Origin: Limnephilus marmoratus
Taxonomy: Eukaryota; Arthropoda; Insecta; Trichoptera; Limnephilidae
NCBI GenBank assembly: GCA_917880885.1
Contig: OU862919.1
Location: forward strand, 51,373,058 to 51,437,057
DNA: 64,000 nt
Reading direction: 5' to 3'
Numbering within the stretch: position 1 is the first letter of the stretch; each line of letters starts with the position of its first letter. Both the position numbers and the translations under genes were made by a program. This document shows positions 10,582 to 22,339 of this stretch, in pieces. Below the pieces are notes generated by a model. That model saw only the letters and a program-made list of their open reading frames with translations, was not told the DNA's origin and searched no databases.

Positions 10582-12024
10582 TAATTAAAGATTATTAGAA
10601 GTTTCTTAGAAGAAACTTTACCAAATCTATCCATGGCAGAAAAGAGAAGGTAAAAAAATTGCTAATTTTGCTAAATTTAATTAGAGATTCTTTAAAGACA
10701 GAGTTTAATAAAATATTTCCCAGAGAAAAGAAATTACTAAAAAAGTAGCTACAAACCAAATTGTAAATAAACACAAATTAAAAATAGCTATTTCGATAGT
10801 GATTCAAATTAATAAATTTTTAAATGTTTTAAACAGTGCCTGTTCTTTAATTTCTAAAGATTAGTTGAATATTGTGTTAGGTACTTAAAATTGGGAAGCT
10901 CATAATTTTATTAAAAAAACATTAATTAATACTCATTAATTATTATTTTAAACCCTTGCAATAGATACAACAAGTATTTGGGTCGTGAGTTTATGTATGT
11001 TTGTAGTATATACAATAAATATAAAAAAGTAAAGGATAATTACGTACATTTAAAAAAGACAATATTTTTTTAAATAAATAAATAATAAAAAATAAATATA
11101 AAAAATTAGTTTTGTATATAACAAGCTTTATGTTGACTATTTAGTTACATCTTAGGACCATTTCGTAACAATATATCGTAACAACCTTTTCGTTACGTAC
11201 ATTTATTTTGAGAAATACTCAACTCATTTTTGGATTTCTTGTTCTTAACAGCATTTCAAATTTCAGCTTTCAATGTAAAGTTTTTTTCGATTGCTCTTTA
11301 CAGAAGGCGCCATGTTGCACTTAAAATTTAGAATGTTCACTATAGGTATGCAGATTCTTATTTACCTCATTTGCTTCTCGTTTTCTCGTAGTCTCTAATA
11401 CCAGTTCCTCCACCAAATTTCCGAATAGGACTAAACAATTCAAATTCATGGTCATATTCGGCCGTAACCTAGTGACACCAACAACTTGAATTATGACAAA
11501 GCACATGAAAAATATTTTCTTCCTATGCAAAGTTCTGGTGAAAGAGATATTTATCTAAACTAAAAATGTATTTCGTAGGTTTGATTCCCAGAAACACCCT
11601 GTATAATTTACCTACATACAATTGGCAAAAGACTACCTCGATTTTATACTCCCCATGCTTCGTTTATCCCCCAAGCACTCAATACAATTCAAAGCAACTA
11701 TATAAACTTAATTATGTGCTACTTAAATGAGTGCTGCCCCCTTACCCCAGCAAGCAGTTTGCACAGCACATAACTCCTCTCCGCAATGAGGAGACCGGGG
11801 AGAAGGTATTAAAATGCAATTTCATTTCGAAACTAATCACCAATCACCGGTGCCGCTGTTTCATAATTACATTTTTTATTCTGATTTTTTTCCACTTAAT
11901 AGATAGGTAATGATCAATTTATTATCATGATACCGAGGGGTGATAAAATAAATTTCTATAGAAAATAATGTCTTGTACGGTTTACTAATGGTGATTTTAC
12001 AGAAGTCAGGGGAATTTATTACAA
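10582..12024. other. AT-rich, no recognised feature
   Basis: Long A/T runs and simple sequence near 11030-11120. A GC-richer patch at 11720-11830 is not recognisable. No supported gene. Confidence 0.45.
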
Positions 12025-12766
12025 ACTAGCTGGTCCCGGCATGCGTTGCTATGCCATTTAATAAAGAAATTGTTTCTCCCTGAGTGTCCTTTCCCATTCG
12101 TCCCGTTCCTCTTCCGCCTCCCCTTCTTCTCCTGCGTCCTCTTCCCCTGTCGCGTTCCCACTCCGTCACCTCCACCTTCCCTCTCCCCACTCCACCCCCC
12201 TTCCCCCGTCCCGTGAACCATCCTCCCGAGTTCCCCTTCCCCTCCCGCGTTCCCCTTCAACCTTCCCCGACTTCCCTATTCCATTTCCCGCTCCCTCGTC
12301 CCGCCAAACCTCCTCCCGCGTTCTATGTATTCAATCCCAGTACATTCAGTTTTTAAACAGCCCGCGCGCCACCTTTTACAATTTTTATTCAAATTGCCAT
12401 TTTTCCTGTATATTCAATTTAAAATATCTAAAATTCTTGATTCGATTCAAACTATTAGAGGAGTACCTACTTTAAATAAATTTATCAACTTATAGATTTT
12501 CAAAAATAGAATCCTGATTTAACAATCATTGTTTTGCAAACTGTCATTCTCAAACACGCGAACTGTCAAACGTGCGATAGTCGTTAGGTTTTCTGAAATT
12601 ATCCAACTTTCTGCGCAATTTTCTTAACTTTTCTCTCCGTAAGAACCATCCTCGTACTTCAAGGAATATTCTAAAAAAAGAATTAGCGGAATCGGTTCAG
12701 CTGCTCTCAATATTTGCGCTTAGCAACACATACAGCGATTCATTTTTATATATAAGAAGAAGATTA
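12025..12766 (+). repeat. Pyrimidine-rich retroposon ending in RTE-like tail
   Basis: Begins 'actagctggtcccggcatgcg', a start shared with 16985 and 43612. It continues through about 240 bp of almost pure C/T on the plus strand and ends with 'catttttatatataagaag', the tail style of RTE-related LINEs and SINEs in insects. The proline-rich open frame over the C/T block is a by-product of composition. Confidence 0.6.
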
Positions 12767-14289
12767 TGCTTACTCGCTACTCATAGATATTATTTATTGA
12801 TTAAAAGTTTTTTATTGAACTCACCAAAGGGTCAATCTTTTTAAGTGATCCTTTTTCTATTGAAACGGAACTATCTTAATTCTATATTCCTTATTACTTA
12901 TTCTCACAACTTTCCGATAAGTAGAGCCATTGCTGTATTATTTTCAGTTTTGTTTGTATTTATGTACTCATCACTAAAATAACTAGAGATGGGCGTTTCA
13001 GTTAATTTTACAAAGTAACTGAAACCGTTTCGGTTTTTAAAAATAAATCGTTACTCTAAACTATTTAAAAATAACGTGCTAACTTCGAAAAAAATCTTTT
13101 TAATTATAATACATATTTAAATGGTTTGCGTACGAATATATAATACATGTATTTCTAAAATTCGTTATCTTATTGCTAACCATAGACTAAAAAAACTTTT
13201 CTAACAACTTATGGCTAAGACATTGAATCCACCGGTTCACCGATCACTAACGCAGTACTATATTATGTACTATGCGTTTGACCAATGAACGTGATGATGT
13301 TATACATTAGTAATTAGTATTATACATATTTAATTATTTATTTATATTCTGAACAGGCAGATAATATACAGAACCATACTTACCTAGAAGGTCACTTGGC
13401 AAAGCAAAAATGAATAAAGTAGCTCATTTTCAGATGTGTAATTTTTAGTGGTGAAGTGTGTGCTTATTTACTTCGAAGCGATACCGTGTCGCCAGCTCCA
13501 CTAACTTTCACCGGTACAAAAAAAACCGTGATAAGCAGTGGCATCATTGCCGCGGAACGGAATAGAAAGTTCACTAAATCGTGGTATTTATGCTAGCCAG
13601 GGGCAAGTCCGTTTGCGATTTCCCGACGGAAGTGGCTCCATCTCTTAACGAATCCTAAAAATTAGAAATCATAATGGTAAGAATTTTAGAATTAGAATTA
13701 CAATGGTTAAAGCGAATTTGGTCAATATAAAGGTATAAAAACAAAATGGCAGAAGGCATACTTTTATTTTATCATTTTTGCTAGGTAAGTCGGGGAGTAG
13801 GTGGACATAGAACGTATAAATCAAACGAACCTCGTTTTTTGTTTCTTTCTTCTTTTGGTGCCCTGTTCTATCGGAGGTTGCTTCAATGCAGGATCATTGA
13901 GTATACTTATTCCCTGCAGGACCAACTCAACCAAACTGCACTCATACCTAATACGTATGTAGATTCCGAACACGGCCGTCTAGAGTTCTAGAGTACAGGC
14001 CTGATTACAGAGCCAGTGCTGTCGCTGCTTCAGTGTTAAAAATAGTCGTATCGCTTTGTTTATTTAATATCCTAACACATAAATCGAGTAGCAACGAGTA
14101 TCAACAACCATCGCCGCCATTATGTTATCGTTGCTCGATGGCATTGGCTTGATTCGTGACCCTAGTTGGTTTGGGTCCTAAGCAGTGACGTTCGGAGTCT
14201 ACCTCTACCACTGATTCAATCAATCTTGGATTATCGCATTCCTTTAAAATATCGCATATTTAACTGGCTTAAACAATTTTTGGCATTTT
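12767..14289. other. No recognised feature
   Basis: Contains 'tagagatgggcg' near 12985, which resembles a hAT terminal repeat, but no partner end was found. The 13440-13660 patch is closer to balanced base composition and unrecognised. Confidence 0.4.
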
Positions 14290-14592
14290 TAAATTTTTTT
14301 TATGTGAATACCTCACAAGAGTCTCAGCTACAACTGTCGCTGGAGCCAGTGAGACTATTAGGGTATGTTATGAAGCTGAAGGTAGTGGTGAAGAGAAGGA
14401 GTAGGGGAAAAGGAAGGTGGAAAAGTTCCTAGCTATTCAGATCTGGTCACCAAACACGGCTAAAGCCATTTCAAGCAACGTTTTAATTCTGAATGGTTAT
14501 CTTCCTCTTCTGGTGGTTGACACCAGGGCGATATTGAGAGTATCTTACCGCGACCTTTAGATTGCCTCACTCCTCGACCATGGAGGCCGTCG
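14290..14592 (-). repeat. SINE-A copy 2, internally deleted
   Basis: The poly-T/'gtgaatacc' end lies at the left and a degraded tRNA-like head at the right ('gaccatggaggccgtcg'). The segment between the body and the head that other copies have is missing. Orientation is minus relative to the tRNA head. Confidence 0.75.
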
Positions 14593-15409
14593 AGTTCGAT
14601 TAAAATCACCGCATTTTAATAGTTTTGTAAAATTTGTACCCAACCGAATTACTAATCGAATTACAAAGCAACCGTTTTGACCGAATACACTTAATGAATT
14701 CGTTGAAATGATAATACTTTCAACTATTAAATGTCAACAGTTACTAGAACTACGTCCCTGGACAGAAAAGGGTTGCCCTTCACGAGGGGAGATTTTCTGC
14801 TGTGCGACTAGGAATTGTAATTACAGGGACGTAGAGAAATATGGGGTTGCTAAATTCAATTTGTCCTTCAAGAGCACACAGGAAATCACAATAATCAACA
14901 TAATAAATATTCCATCAATAGAAAATTTCTATCTCCAATTGAATTATTAGGGACAATATTTTGCGCAAATAAGAGCACATGAAACTATAATTTCACCCCT
15001 TATAAATATATGTGTAACACTGTCATCAAATTAAATCAGTTTTTTGCAACATGGTGTTGTGTAAGTGCAATTTGGAGTATAATTTGGTGAAGATTTGAGG
15101 AAAAAGTGAAACAAGTAACATGCAAAAATGTTAACTAAAGTTTTAGGCACATTTCAACATTTCAAGTTTTAGACACATTTCCGTTTTGAAGAGGCATTCC
15201 TGAAAATTATTGGGTTGATGTACATAATTACGGATGCATGGTGAACTTTAATCATTAAACATTCAACGTATTCTTCCATCAATAAGTTATACAAACGCAA
15301 ATCAGAATGTTGTAATTACAAAATTTTAATTAGTGTAATTTATAACTACCCACGTAATTTTGTTTTCAATAATAATTGATTATATATATATTCATTTCAA
15401 TAATTCATG
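14593..15409. other. No recognised feature
   Basis: AT-rich sequence. An 80-codon frame at 14708-14950 shows no recognisable motif. A dinucleotide-like 'atatatatat' lies near 15383. Confidence 0.4.
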
Positions 15410-15735
15410 GGGTGCGGTTTGTCTAGTTCTTCGCGACAGATGTACTTGCCCAGCTACTGCGTGGCTTGCCAGATCAGTAGAGAGTGGTTGAGGGAGACAT
15501 ATTGCTGTTTCCAGCCGGACTCTCTCGACCCATCGCCATGTACCGCAGTGGGAGGGATGGATTCATGCTTCCGCCTCTCCTTGACACATTGACCCCCAGA
15601 TTCCAACCGACCCCTCATACATTTTCCATGCCAGAATTTCCTCTTATACCTTTACCTAAAAATACCCTCCACACAGCTTCTCCAAAGATGACATTTTTGT
15701 TCAGGACCTTCAGTGTGTAACTAAAGTAAAAAAAG
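15410..15735 (+). repeat. Repeat C copy 1 (LINE/SINE tail)
   Basis: Matches copies at 30320, 33526, 36885, 50441 and 51366. Landmarks are 'actctctcgacccatcgcc', 'accgcagtgggagggatgg', 'cccccagattcc', 'cacacagcttctccaaagatga' and a closing 'gtgtgtaactaaagtaaaaaaa' tail. SINE-B copy 2 follows within about 10 bp. Confidence 0.7.
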
Positions 15736-15740
15736 GGAAT

Positions 15741-15985
15741 GAATCTTGCAATCACACAAAAAGACACAGCCAATAAAAATGTAGATAATATTGATATCGT
15801 TCTTAGTCAAAGTTTGATATAGTTAAAAATGATCCAATAGGATAGGAACACATTTAGCTCAATTGGTAGGGTTGCGGCCCGGAAAGCCGAAGGTCCTGGG
15901 TTCGTATCCCAGATGTGCCCATATCTTTTTCTGAGTTTTCTGTTACTAGATTTTCGATTGAGTTTCGCTAATATTGTCTGTGCCG
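15741..15985 (+). repeat. SINE-B copy 2
   Basis: Homologous to 10328-10581 on both sides of a central tRNA-like segment. Flank identity is moderate, so the two copies are not recent duplicates. Confidence 0.75.
15846..15921 (+). tRNA. tRNA-like segment in SINE-B copy 2 (GGA loop)
   Basis: D stem GCTC/GGGT, anticodon stem CGGC/GCCG with loop CCGGAAA (GGA at the anticodon position), perfect T stem CTGGG/CCCAG and acceptor CACAT/ATGTG. Two extra bases interrupt the 5' acceptor strand. Acceptor and anticodon stems differ in sequence from copy 1 yet still pair. Likely a non-canonical tRNA relative, not a working tRNA gene. Confidence 0.4.
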
Positions 15986-16984
15986 AATAAAAATCAACAA
16001 AATAGGTAAATATAATAATACGTTACGGAAATGCTAAGAGGAGAAGGGTTAAACCAATTTAAGTGGTTATTTTTAACAATTAGCTGTTAGTAGAGTCCAT
16101 AAACAATGGCGTCCAAAAGATGAATGTTTACCACCATTGTGGAGTTTGGCGAAGTAAATTATACGGCGCGCTCTCCGCAGGAATCAGACACAAAGCGCTG
16201 GAATTATAGCTTGGATTACCCTCTTATAGATTCGTTCCTAAACTTTACTTGTCATTAACTCTCGGCATTTATATCTAGAGATAGACACACACAACCCGCG
16301 GCGGGGGACACGACGCAGGGAGGGATAGAGCCTCAAGTCGGGCGCGGGGTCCCGACATTAACATAAACCGAATTTGCATATAAATTACATTTTACACCAT
16401 CTTAATTAAAACATTTTGGCATTATAAATGATCAGCTAGGTGGGGGAGGGAAGCTGGGAAGCTGGGAGGCTGGGAGGTCTGCTGCCATCCCTCTCTCCCT
16501 TCCACCCAACTTAACTCGAGAGGGGTGCGGAAACAGTAGGTTCTATCGTGTATAAATGTAAAGTTTGGGTCATTAATGTTCAACTTCGCTTTTATTGCTC
16601 TAAAGAGCGGGTTGATGCTTGGCTTTTAATTTGATTTTCGTTGTACTCGTCAGTTTTGCGATGAACTGGGCGCAACGTTATATCGATGGCTTCAATTATT
16701 TCAATGGTAATTAATTATAAAACTCATCCAGGAAAATATCCAACTTTCACTGCGTAATTAGTTAACTCTTAAATTATCAATAAACTGGTCATTAAACTAT
16801 TTTAAACTGCGTTACCGTTACTTATATTATGTCAATTCTGTACTAACTCATGTAACTCTAGCTTCCACTTATGGGCACATAATACTCGTATTTACGTCAT
16901 GGTAACTTTTAAAGAGTAGTGGTTTATGGTTTAACTTTGAGTATGGAGGTTGTGGACTCGATTTTCATATATTATACATATTAT
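15986..16984. other. No recognised feature; two GC-rich patches
   Basis: A GC-rich patch at 16285-16360 ('acccgcggcggggg') and a G-rich direct repeat of 'gctgggag' at 16451-16478. Neither is linked to a gene I can recognise. Confidence 0.4.
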
Positions 16985-17485
16985 ACTAGCGAGTTACCGG
17001 TATGCGTTACAATGCCACTTAAAAAATAAACTGTTTCTCACTGCGTGTCCTTTCCCATTCGTTGCGTTCCCCTTCCACCTCCCGCTCCCCTTCCGTATCC
17101 TCATGCGTTCCCGTCAACCTTCCCCGCCTTCCCTCTCTCCCTCATGCGTTCCATGCATTTAGTCCCAGAACATTCGGTTATCAAACAGCTCGCGTGCCAC
17201 CTATTGCAATTTTTTATACAAATTTCATAATGCCAGAGCTCACCAGTACATATATATATAGAAACCTTCGAGGGCGTGCGCACAATAACTCACCGAAGAT
17301 TCATCGCAACACGATGAATAGTTTAGAAAATAATTTCATAACGGCAGACCTCACCACTATATGTAGAAACCATCGCGGGCGTGCGCACAACAACTCACCA
17401 AAATTTCATTGCAATCGCATGAATGGTTTAGGGACCGCACGAGGCATACAAAGAAATATTCATTTTTATATATTAAGACGAGCTC
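16985..17485 (+). repeat. Pyrimidine-rich retroposon, copy 2
   Basis: Same start ('actagcgagttaccggtatgcg') and same ending ('catttttatatattaag') as 12025-12766, with a shorter C/T block. It has an internal direct repeat: 'gaaacc.tcg.gggcgtgcgcacaa' at about 17262 and again at 17364. Confidence 0.6.
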
Positions 17486-17984
17486 ATAAACGTACGAGTA
17501 AGTTATTGTCTTCAAATTTGGACCTTGTTAGGAATGTACACAAATATAATATAAATGAACTACCGTAATTTTAGTAGGCATAGCATTTAGTGAAGGAGGT
17601 CAATAGATTTATCAACTGAAATTTTATGAAAATGTCAGTACAGGTCATAAAAATCGAAGAGTTTATTTTTGTTGAGTGTGTAAAAACGTTACAACGGTGA
17701 GCTTTAGCGCCATTGAATGATGACTTTTCTGTCAGAAATTCATAGGTTCACACAACTACTGTTCATTAATTAATCAAAATGTAAAACCAAGAAAACACAA
17801 TCATTTTTGTGTTCACTTCCCACTTACACAACCGAGAAACCGGCTAAAGGGCGCGGACGTTGAGATTCATTCACGGCAGACCGACCACCATACACATTCT
17901 GGCTGGTACTGCCAGATGACGAGAGGGGTATCCCAACCGACACAAGCGTTCTTCACATCACAATACTTGTTCTCATTATCCTTT

Positions 17985-18305
17985 CTTGCAGATGCTTGCA
18001 GCATACGCAAGATGCCATTGCCCTGCGAGTAGCCGCCTTTTATGTTTTTCTGTTATCTTTTTTAATTACTTTATCCCTGACTTGTTATATATTATTCGCA
18101 TTTTGTATATTATGTAAGCACTTGCATACTGCTTCCTAACACCGTATGCAGGGACACAGGGGTCTAGATTCATTCAAACTTAAATGTAAATTCGGTCTTT
18201 CAAAAAAATTAGAGTCCTTGCGAGAGCCTTGAAGGAGTAACCATCTGTTACTTATACCATGGCGGGAAAGTGGTGGATAACCTCCGCTGTTCAGTAGGAA
18301 TTCAC
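17985..18305 (+). repeat. Repeat I, forward copy
   Basis: Matches 37585-37890 in reverse complement, sharing 'gatgccattgc', 'acttgcatactgctt', 'gccttgaaggagtaaccatc' and 'gtggataacctcc'. No open frame of note. Confidence 0.7.
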
Positions 18306-18774
18306 AAACTTATGTATGTTCCTAACTTCGATAATTAGGTAAAACCTCCACGATGTGCTTCGTACAAAAGGGGAAATCAGATTTAAGGTCAGTGAAAGAC
18401 AAGTGGGTGGATGGGTACCTTTATTCTGATTATTTAAGGTGGAAAGTGACCCACCGTTCCCCGGGAAAATTGAAAGGGAATGGGGGACAACAGAAAATTA
18501 GATTCCGAGGCATTTTAAAACTTTACGATTTGCATTTCTTTGGTGCCTGAATTTTTTCCCTTTTTTCGCTAAAAGGGTTGCCATTAAAACGAAGGGCGTG
18601 GAAGGCTTGGGGTTTGTAGATATAATGATATTATTTTTCTAATTTAGTGGTGATCGTTGTATTACCCTGTAAACAGGAAATGGAAAAATAACCACCCTTT
18701 TTAAGACTGAAGTAATTTTGTTGGTCGACTGTACATATTTTAAATTTTTTTAATATAATAACCCACCAAATTTT

Positions 18775-18965
18775 GTATGAGATATTGAAATACAAAAGAG
18801 ATACGTTATGATGTCCGCCCGACTATCGGCGGACTACTGCCTAATGGGAATAGTAGAATTTGTTCATTTAGTTGATTTTTTTAAGGTGTGCAGTATAGTT
18901 AACAATATAGTTTGAATATGGAAAGAATTCGTTAATTTAGTTTAAAGTTCGTTTAGTTAACCATT
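18775..18965. repeat. Repeat J copy 1
   Basis: Shares 'gtccgc', 'ggactac', 'aatttgttcatttagttga' and 'ggaaagaattcgtt' in the same order with 26280-26500, on the same strand. Confidence 0.65.
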
Positions 18966-18977
18966 TATTTAGTATCT

Positions 18978-19385
18978 TCAGAGTATAAATATACCATAAA
19001 CACTGATTAAATTAAGAAGTGACACCAGTGAAACAAATACATTAAAAAATCTATAGGTATTACAAGTAAAATTAATATTGATTAAAAAAATTGTCAGGAT
19101 AGCCCTCTTGTACCTACCTTCCGTGCAGTTAAATAGATCTGCCACATCTGCATATCTATTAGTAACTTCATGTAACCTAGGTACAAGCGAGTGTTTCGTA
19201 TACTCAGTCCTGTTATTGTTGCATTTAAATAGGATTTTAGAACGTGTGGCTCTTGTGGGTATATGGAATTCAATGAGATTAGTTAAATCAGGACTGTCTG
19301 TTCTACCGTTTACAATTTTGAACATAAATAAAGTCGGATATAATTCTGCGATCTGAGAGTCTTAATAAATTTAATTTGTTGATCG
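18978..19385 (-). pseudogene. LINE reverse-transcriptase C-terminal remnant
   Basis: The minus-strand frame reads FKIVNGRTDSPDLTNLIEF, then IPTRATRSK and a tail ending in a DLFN motif. This is the layout of the C-terminal region after the RT domain in jockey/CR1-like LINEs (FLYKLLNG-IDCPELL...IP-R-TR). Upstream on the minus strand a one-base shift joins it to an LLRLSDRR-like segment, supporting the call. No RT catalytic core remains. Confidence 0.6.
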
Positions 19386-19949
19386 TCTTAAAGATACAAA
19401 ATATCACTATGAACTCATTCGTTTTGTTGAGGCGATAATAACCCCGAGGTATCACGGTGGAACTGTATTGTGATTGTGTTGGGTGCTCCTCTGCAGAGAT
19501 CAGTGGTCAGTATTGGTCATTCCTTTTACCTTCCATTCCTTGTTCTTTCCTACAAGTTCTAATACCTAATTCTAACAAATACCATTTCGTTCTCGATTTG
19601 TTTAAAGTACTTACTGTCCATTTCAAGTGCGTCTGAAATAGTAACTCATGAGTAGTTTCGGATGCAACAACTGCAAATAAGGCACGGAAGTGAACTATTT
19701 TTATTTATTTGTATTTTAAATTATAAATCCTAGGCCATTGAAAAATTCGATTTTTAACGCTTTTAGATGCAATTTGTGCATTAAAATCAAAATATTGGCC
19801 GCCTTTTAGGCAGGTAGGTATGTGCAAAAGTTTACGTTTTTCTGAAAATTATGGTATTTAATTTATGAAAAAAGTGTAATATAATGTTGTAACTTATTCA
19901 AAATGTTTGCGAGATATCAATAACGTCATGACCGTGAACACCTCACCTA

Positions 19950-20138
19950 ACATTATTGCAGTGGCGCACCTCTTCCGGCGGCGGGCGGACGGCTCAGGCA
20001 AGAGCCCTAGAGACGGATGCGCCCCCTGGAGTGCTCTACAGCCTAGAGCCCACTTCAGCAGACTCTTTCTCTCGAGCAAGACGCCCGCGACCCTTTGTTG
20101 GACACCCCCGCAAAAAACCAAAGAAAATATATTTTTAA
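19950..20138 (+). other. GC-rich candidate terminal exon
   Basis: A sharply GC-rich block within AT-rich sequence. An acceptor-like 'attattgcag' ends near 19960. The frame from there stays open for about 59 codons and ends TAA at 20136, with a Pro/Arg-rich middle and a basic end (GHPRKKPKKIYF). A second frame is also open here, which weakens the case. I do not recognise the protein. No polyadenylation signal is seen directly downstream. It could be a host exon or an unfamiliar repeat. Confidence 0.25.
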
Positions 20139-20220
20139 AGTTTTGATCAGAGGAATATTAAAAGAGTTTTTTTGGTAAATTTTTGAAACGTGATTAATAC
20201 TCAACGTGATTTATTTTTAA

Positions 20221-20310
20221 GGTATCATACCGTGTTGCGTTACCTTATTTAGCTAACGTTTCGAACAGCAATACAGTGCTCACCATCAGGGCAGATGTGT
20301 AATGGAGATT
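20221..20310 (-). repeat. FB-1-related half copy
   Basis: 'accgtgttgcgttacct', 'agctaacgtttcgaac' and 'accatcagggcagat' match the complement of the FB-1 right arm at 39641-39850. The other arm is missing. The inner hairpin differs in sequence but still pairs. Confidence 0.6.
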
Positions 20311-20934
20311 ATACGAGACGTTAAGCCGCCGCGCAGCTACTCGAATTTCTACTGATTTTTTTCATACCTCCCATAAACATTTGAAATTTTTAAGTTCTTA
20401 AAAATATATAAGTTTGTTATTTTAGAAGATAATATCTACGCCGAAAAGCAAATTATATGAAATTCCCTCGATAGAAAAAAATCGCAAAGTATGCTCCGAA
20501 AAATATTATGAACCCGTTTGTTTCAGTTATTTTACGAGTTATATATATGAAAAAATTCACAGTGTTTCTTTGAATGCTGTTTTAGAACACCCCACGAGAT
20601 TTTTGCTCTATTTTAAACGGTCTTGTTCTGTTAAACATTTTCACAATTTTCGCTTCAATTTTATCGTTTTAAATATTAGCGCCCTCTTTCCAACATTCGT
20701 AATCACATATCTCTCCATCTATTTCTTTTTGAGCTGGGATACGGCACCTTAATACTTTTGGCCCTGAAAATCTCAAATCGTGAATATTGATAAAAAAAAT
20801 ATAGGTAAAATTAATAAACTTTATTTTTTGTCAGGGAATTATTTTGTGACGGGTAACCCAACAGTTCTGTTGATCCCCTTATATTTGGCTCCCAAAATTA
20901 AAATTATCATAAAATTAAAATTATAATGAAGTCG
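20311..20934. other. No recognised feature
   Basis: AT-rich sequence. The open frame at 20570-20752 has no recognisable motif. Confidence 0.4.
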
Positions 20935-21115
20935 GGGATGTCCGAGGAAGACATGGCACGATCAAGTGAATCAGATTCTTAAGTCGGGCCATTTCAAAAG
21001 TCAGAATAATAGAAGTGTATGTATGAGATGATGTATGAATGTGGGTGAGGCAAAGAGTGTGTGCCAAGACCGAGTTGTTTGGCGGTCCGTCCTCTCTGCC
21101 TACTCCTGATGGTTA
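20935..21115 (+). pseudogene. Repeat D: LINE C-terminal tail
   Basis: The plus frame ends ...GEAKRVCQDRVVWRSVLSAY, the 'D-R--WRS-V-A' signature of the last residues of RTE/L2-like LINE polyproteins. The element tail resumes at 21279 after a miniature-element insertion. Copies lie at 27690-27785 and 37275-37350 in reverse. Confidence 0.6.
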
Positions 21116-21275
21116 GGGAACGTACCCATACTAAGTGACACGTTTAGGGGGGGGGTCTTCAAAATGTCACGCTTGGTACAAATGAGCGGCGGCGGACATA
21201 GGTTTTTGGTCACCGGGGGGGAGGGGGGGGGTTAAAAATTGAAAAAAGTTGGTCACGTAATATGGGTACGTTCCC
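21116..21275. mobile_element. PIF/Harbinger-like miniature element (160 bp)
   Basis: Inverted ends GGGAACGTACCCATA / TATGGGTACGTTCCC, 24 bp with two mismatches, flanked by TTA on both sides (21113-21115 and 21276-21278). A TTA target duplication is typical of PIF/Harbinger. It splits repeat D: 'gatggttag' lies left and 'ttagttagttag' right, and the uninterrupted form is seen at 27690-27740. The interior has G-runs and no coding content. Confidence 0.8.
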
Positions 21276-21954
21276 TTAGTTAGTTAGTATTTTCCCTAAA
21301 CCGACTTCATATTATCGTAGATATGGGATGGAGGGATCAACAGTCACGGAATCTTCTAATTTGTTAAAAAACGTTAGAATATTATAATATATATACGAAC
21401 ATCATAATAAATAAATTTAACTGCTTTAAAAAAAACATAAGCATGTCTTCGCACTGGCATTTGTCTATGTGGCATTTTTTGTTATCATACATTTCGCTTT
21501 ATGTACATTATATTACATATATATTTTTTTAATAAACAAAACCATCGTGGCAATAATCAATATACCCGCCAATCCAATCTAATACAAAACTAAAAAAAAA
21601 ATTATACGTTATTTCCTATTTCGTGTGTTTTATGTTCGGTATGCTCTTTAATTTATTAATAGCGTGGTGATTTATTCTCAAAACTATTAAAATTGGTCTG
21701 CTTATCCTTAGGTTAATCTCAAACATAACAGAAATACGAGCTATTAAATATTTTGTTGATAATAAATATTATGCCATTGATAAACCGCTGTTCATTGTGC
21801 ATACAATACAAACATTTGGTTCCTTAGAACGGGCAATCTGCCTAGCTAGGAACTAATATCGACCTACAAGACATAATAACACTTGTATACATTTTTAATA
21901 TTTACATTTATTTTGTAAAATCATTACTTTGTTATTTGGCTGTGTAAATGTATA

Positions 21955-22323
21955 CTACGTGTCCGGAAACTCGTAGTACAAGCGGGAAACTGGTGAATCT
22001 ACATCACGTAGAGAACCCAAAAAACTTATTTTTTAGGTACTGAGCATTTCGATTTTAATTTTATTTTTTTTCTATTTTTTCATTTTTTCGGCAACTAAAG
22101 GGTTAAAAAAATTTTTGAGCCCGGTTTACCCTTCGATGCATTTTATAAGACATTACACAGCTGAAATCAAACCCCTAGTGAAAATTTTTTTCAATTCCAA
22201 CTTCCGACCCGATTTACTCGAAAACGAAAGCTCAAATCAAAAAAGTTTTTATCACAAATCGACTCCGAATGTGATGTAGATTTACCAGTTTCTCGCTTGT
22301 ACTATGAGTTTCCGGACACCGTG
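21955..22323. mobile_element. Tc1/mariner-type miniature element (369 bp)
   Basis: Inverted ends of about 50 bp (left 'tgtccggaaactcgtagtac', right complement 'tgtccggaaactcatagtac'), flanked by TA at 21953-21954 and 22324-22325. The interior is A/T-rich and non-coding. The TA duplication places it with Tc1/mariner. Confidence 0.85.
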
Positions 22324-22339
22324 TATAATGTAATAAAAT

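Noticed and set aside
8700..11240. A large transposon suggested by inverted 'gagtatttctcaaaa' near 8778 and 11198
   Set aside because: The shared sequence is short, the surrounding ends do not align, and the interior has no transposase.
12006..12356. Proline- and glycine-rich open frames on both strands
   Set aside because: Created by the pyrimidine-rich tract of a repeat. Open in opposite strands at once, with no protein motif.
12981..13000. hAT terminal repeat 'tagagatgggcg'
   Set aside because: No matching inverted end or 8-bp duplication found within several kilobases.
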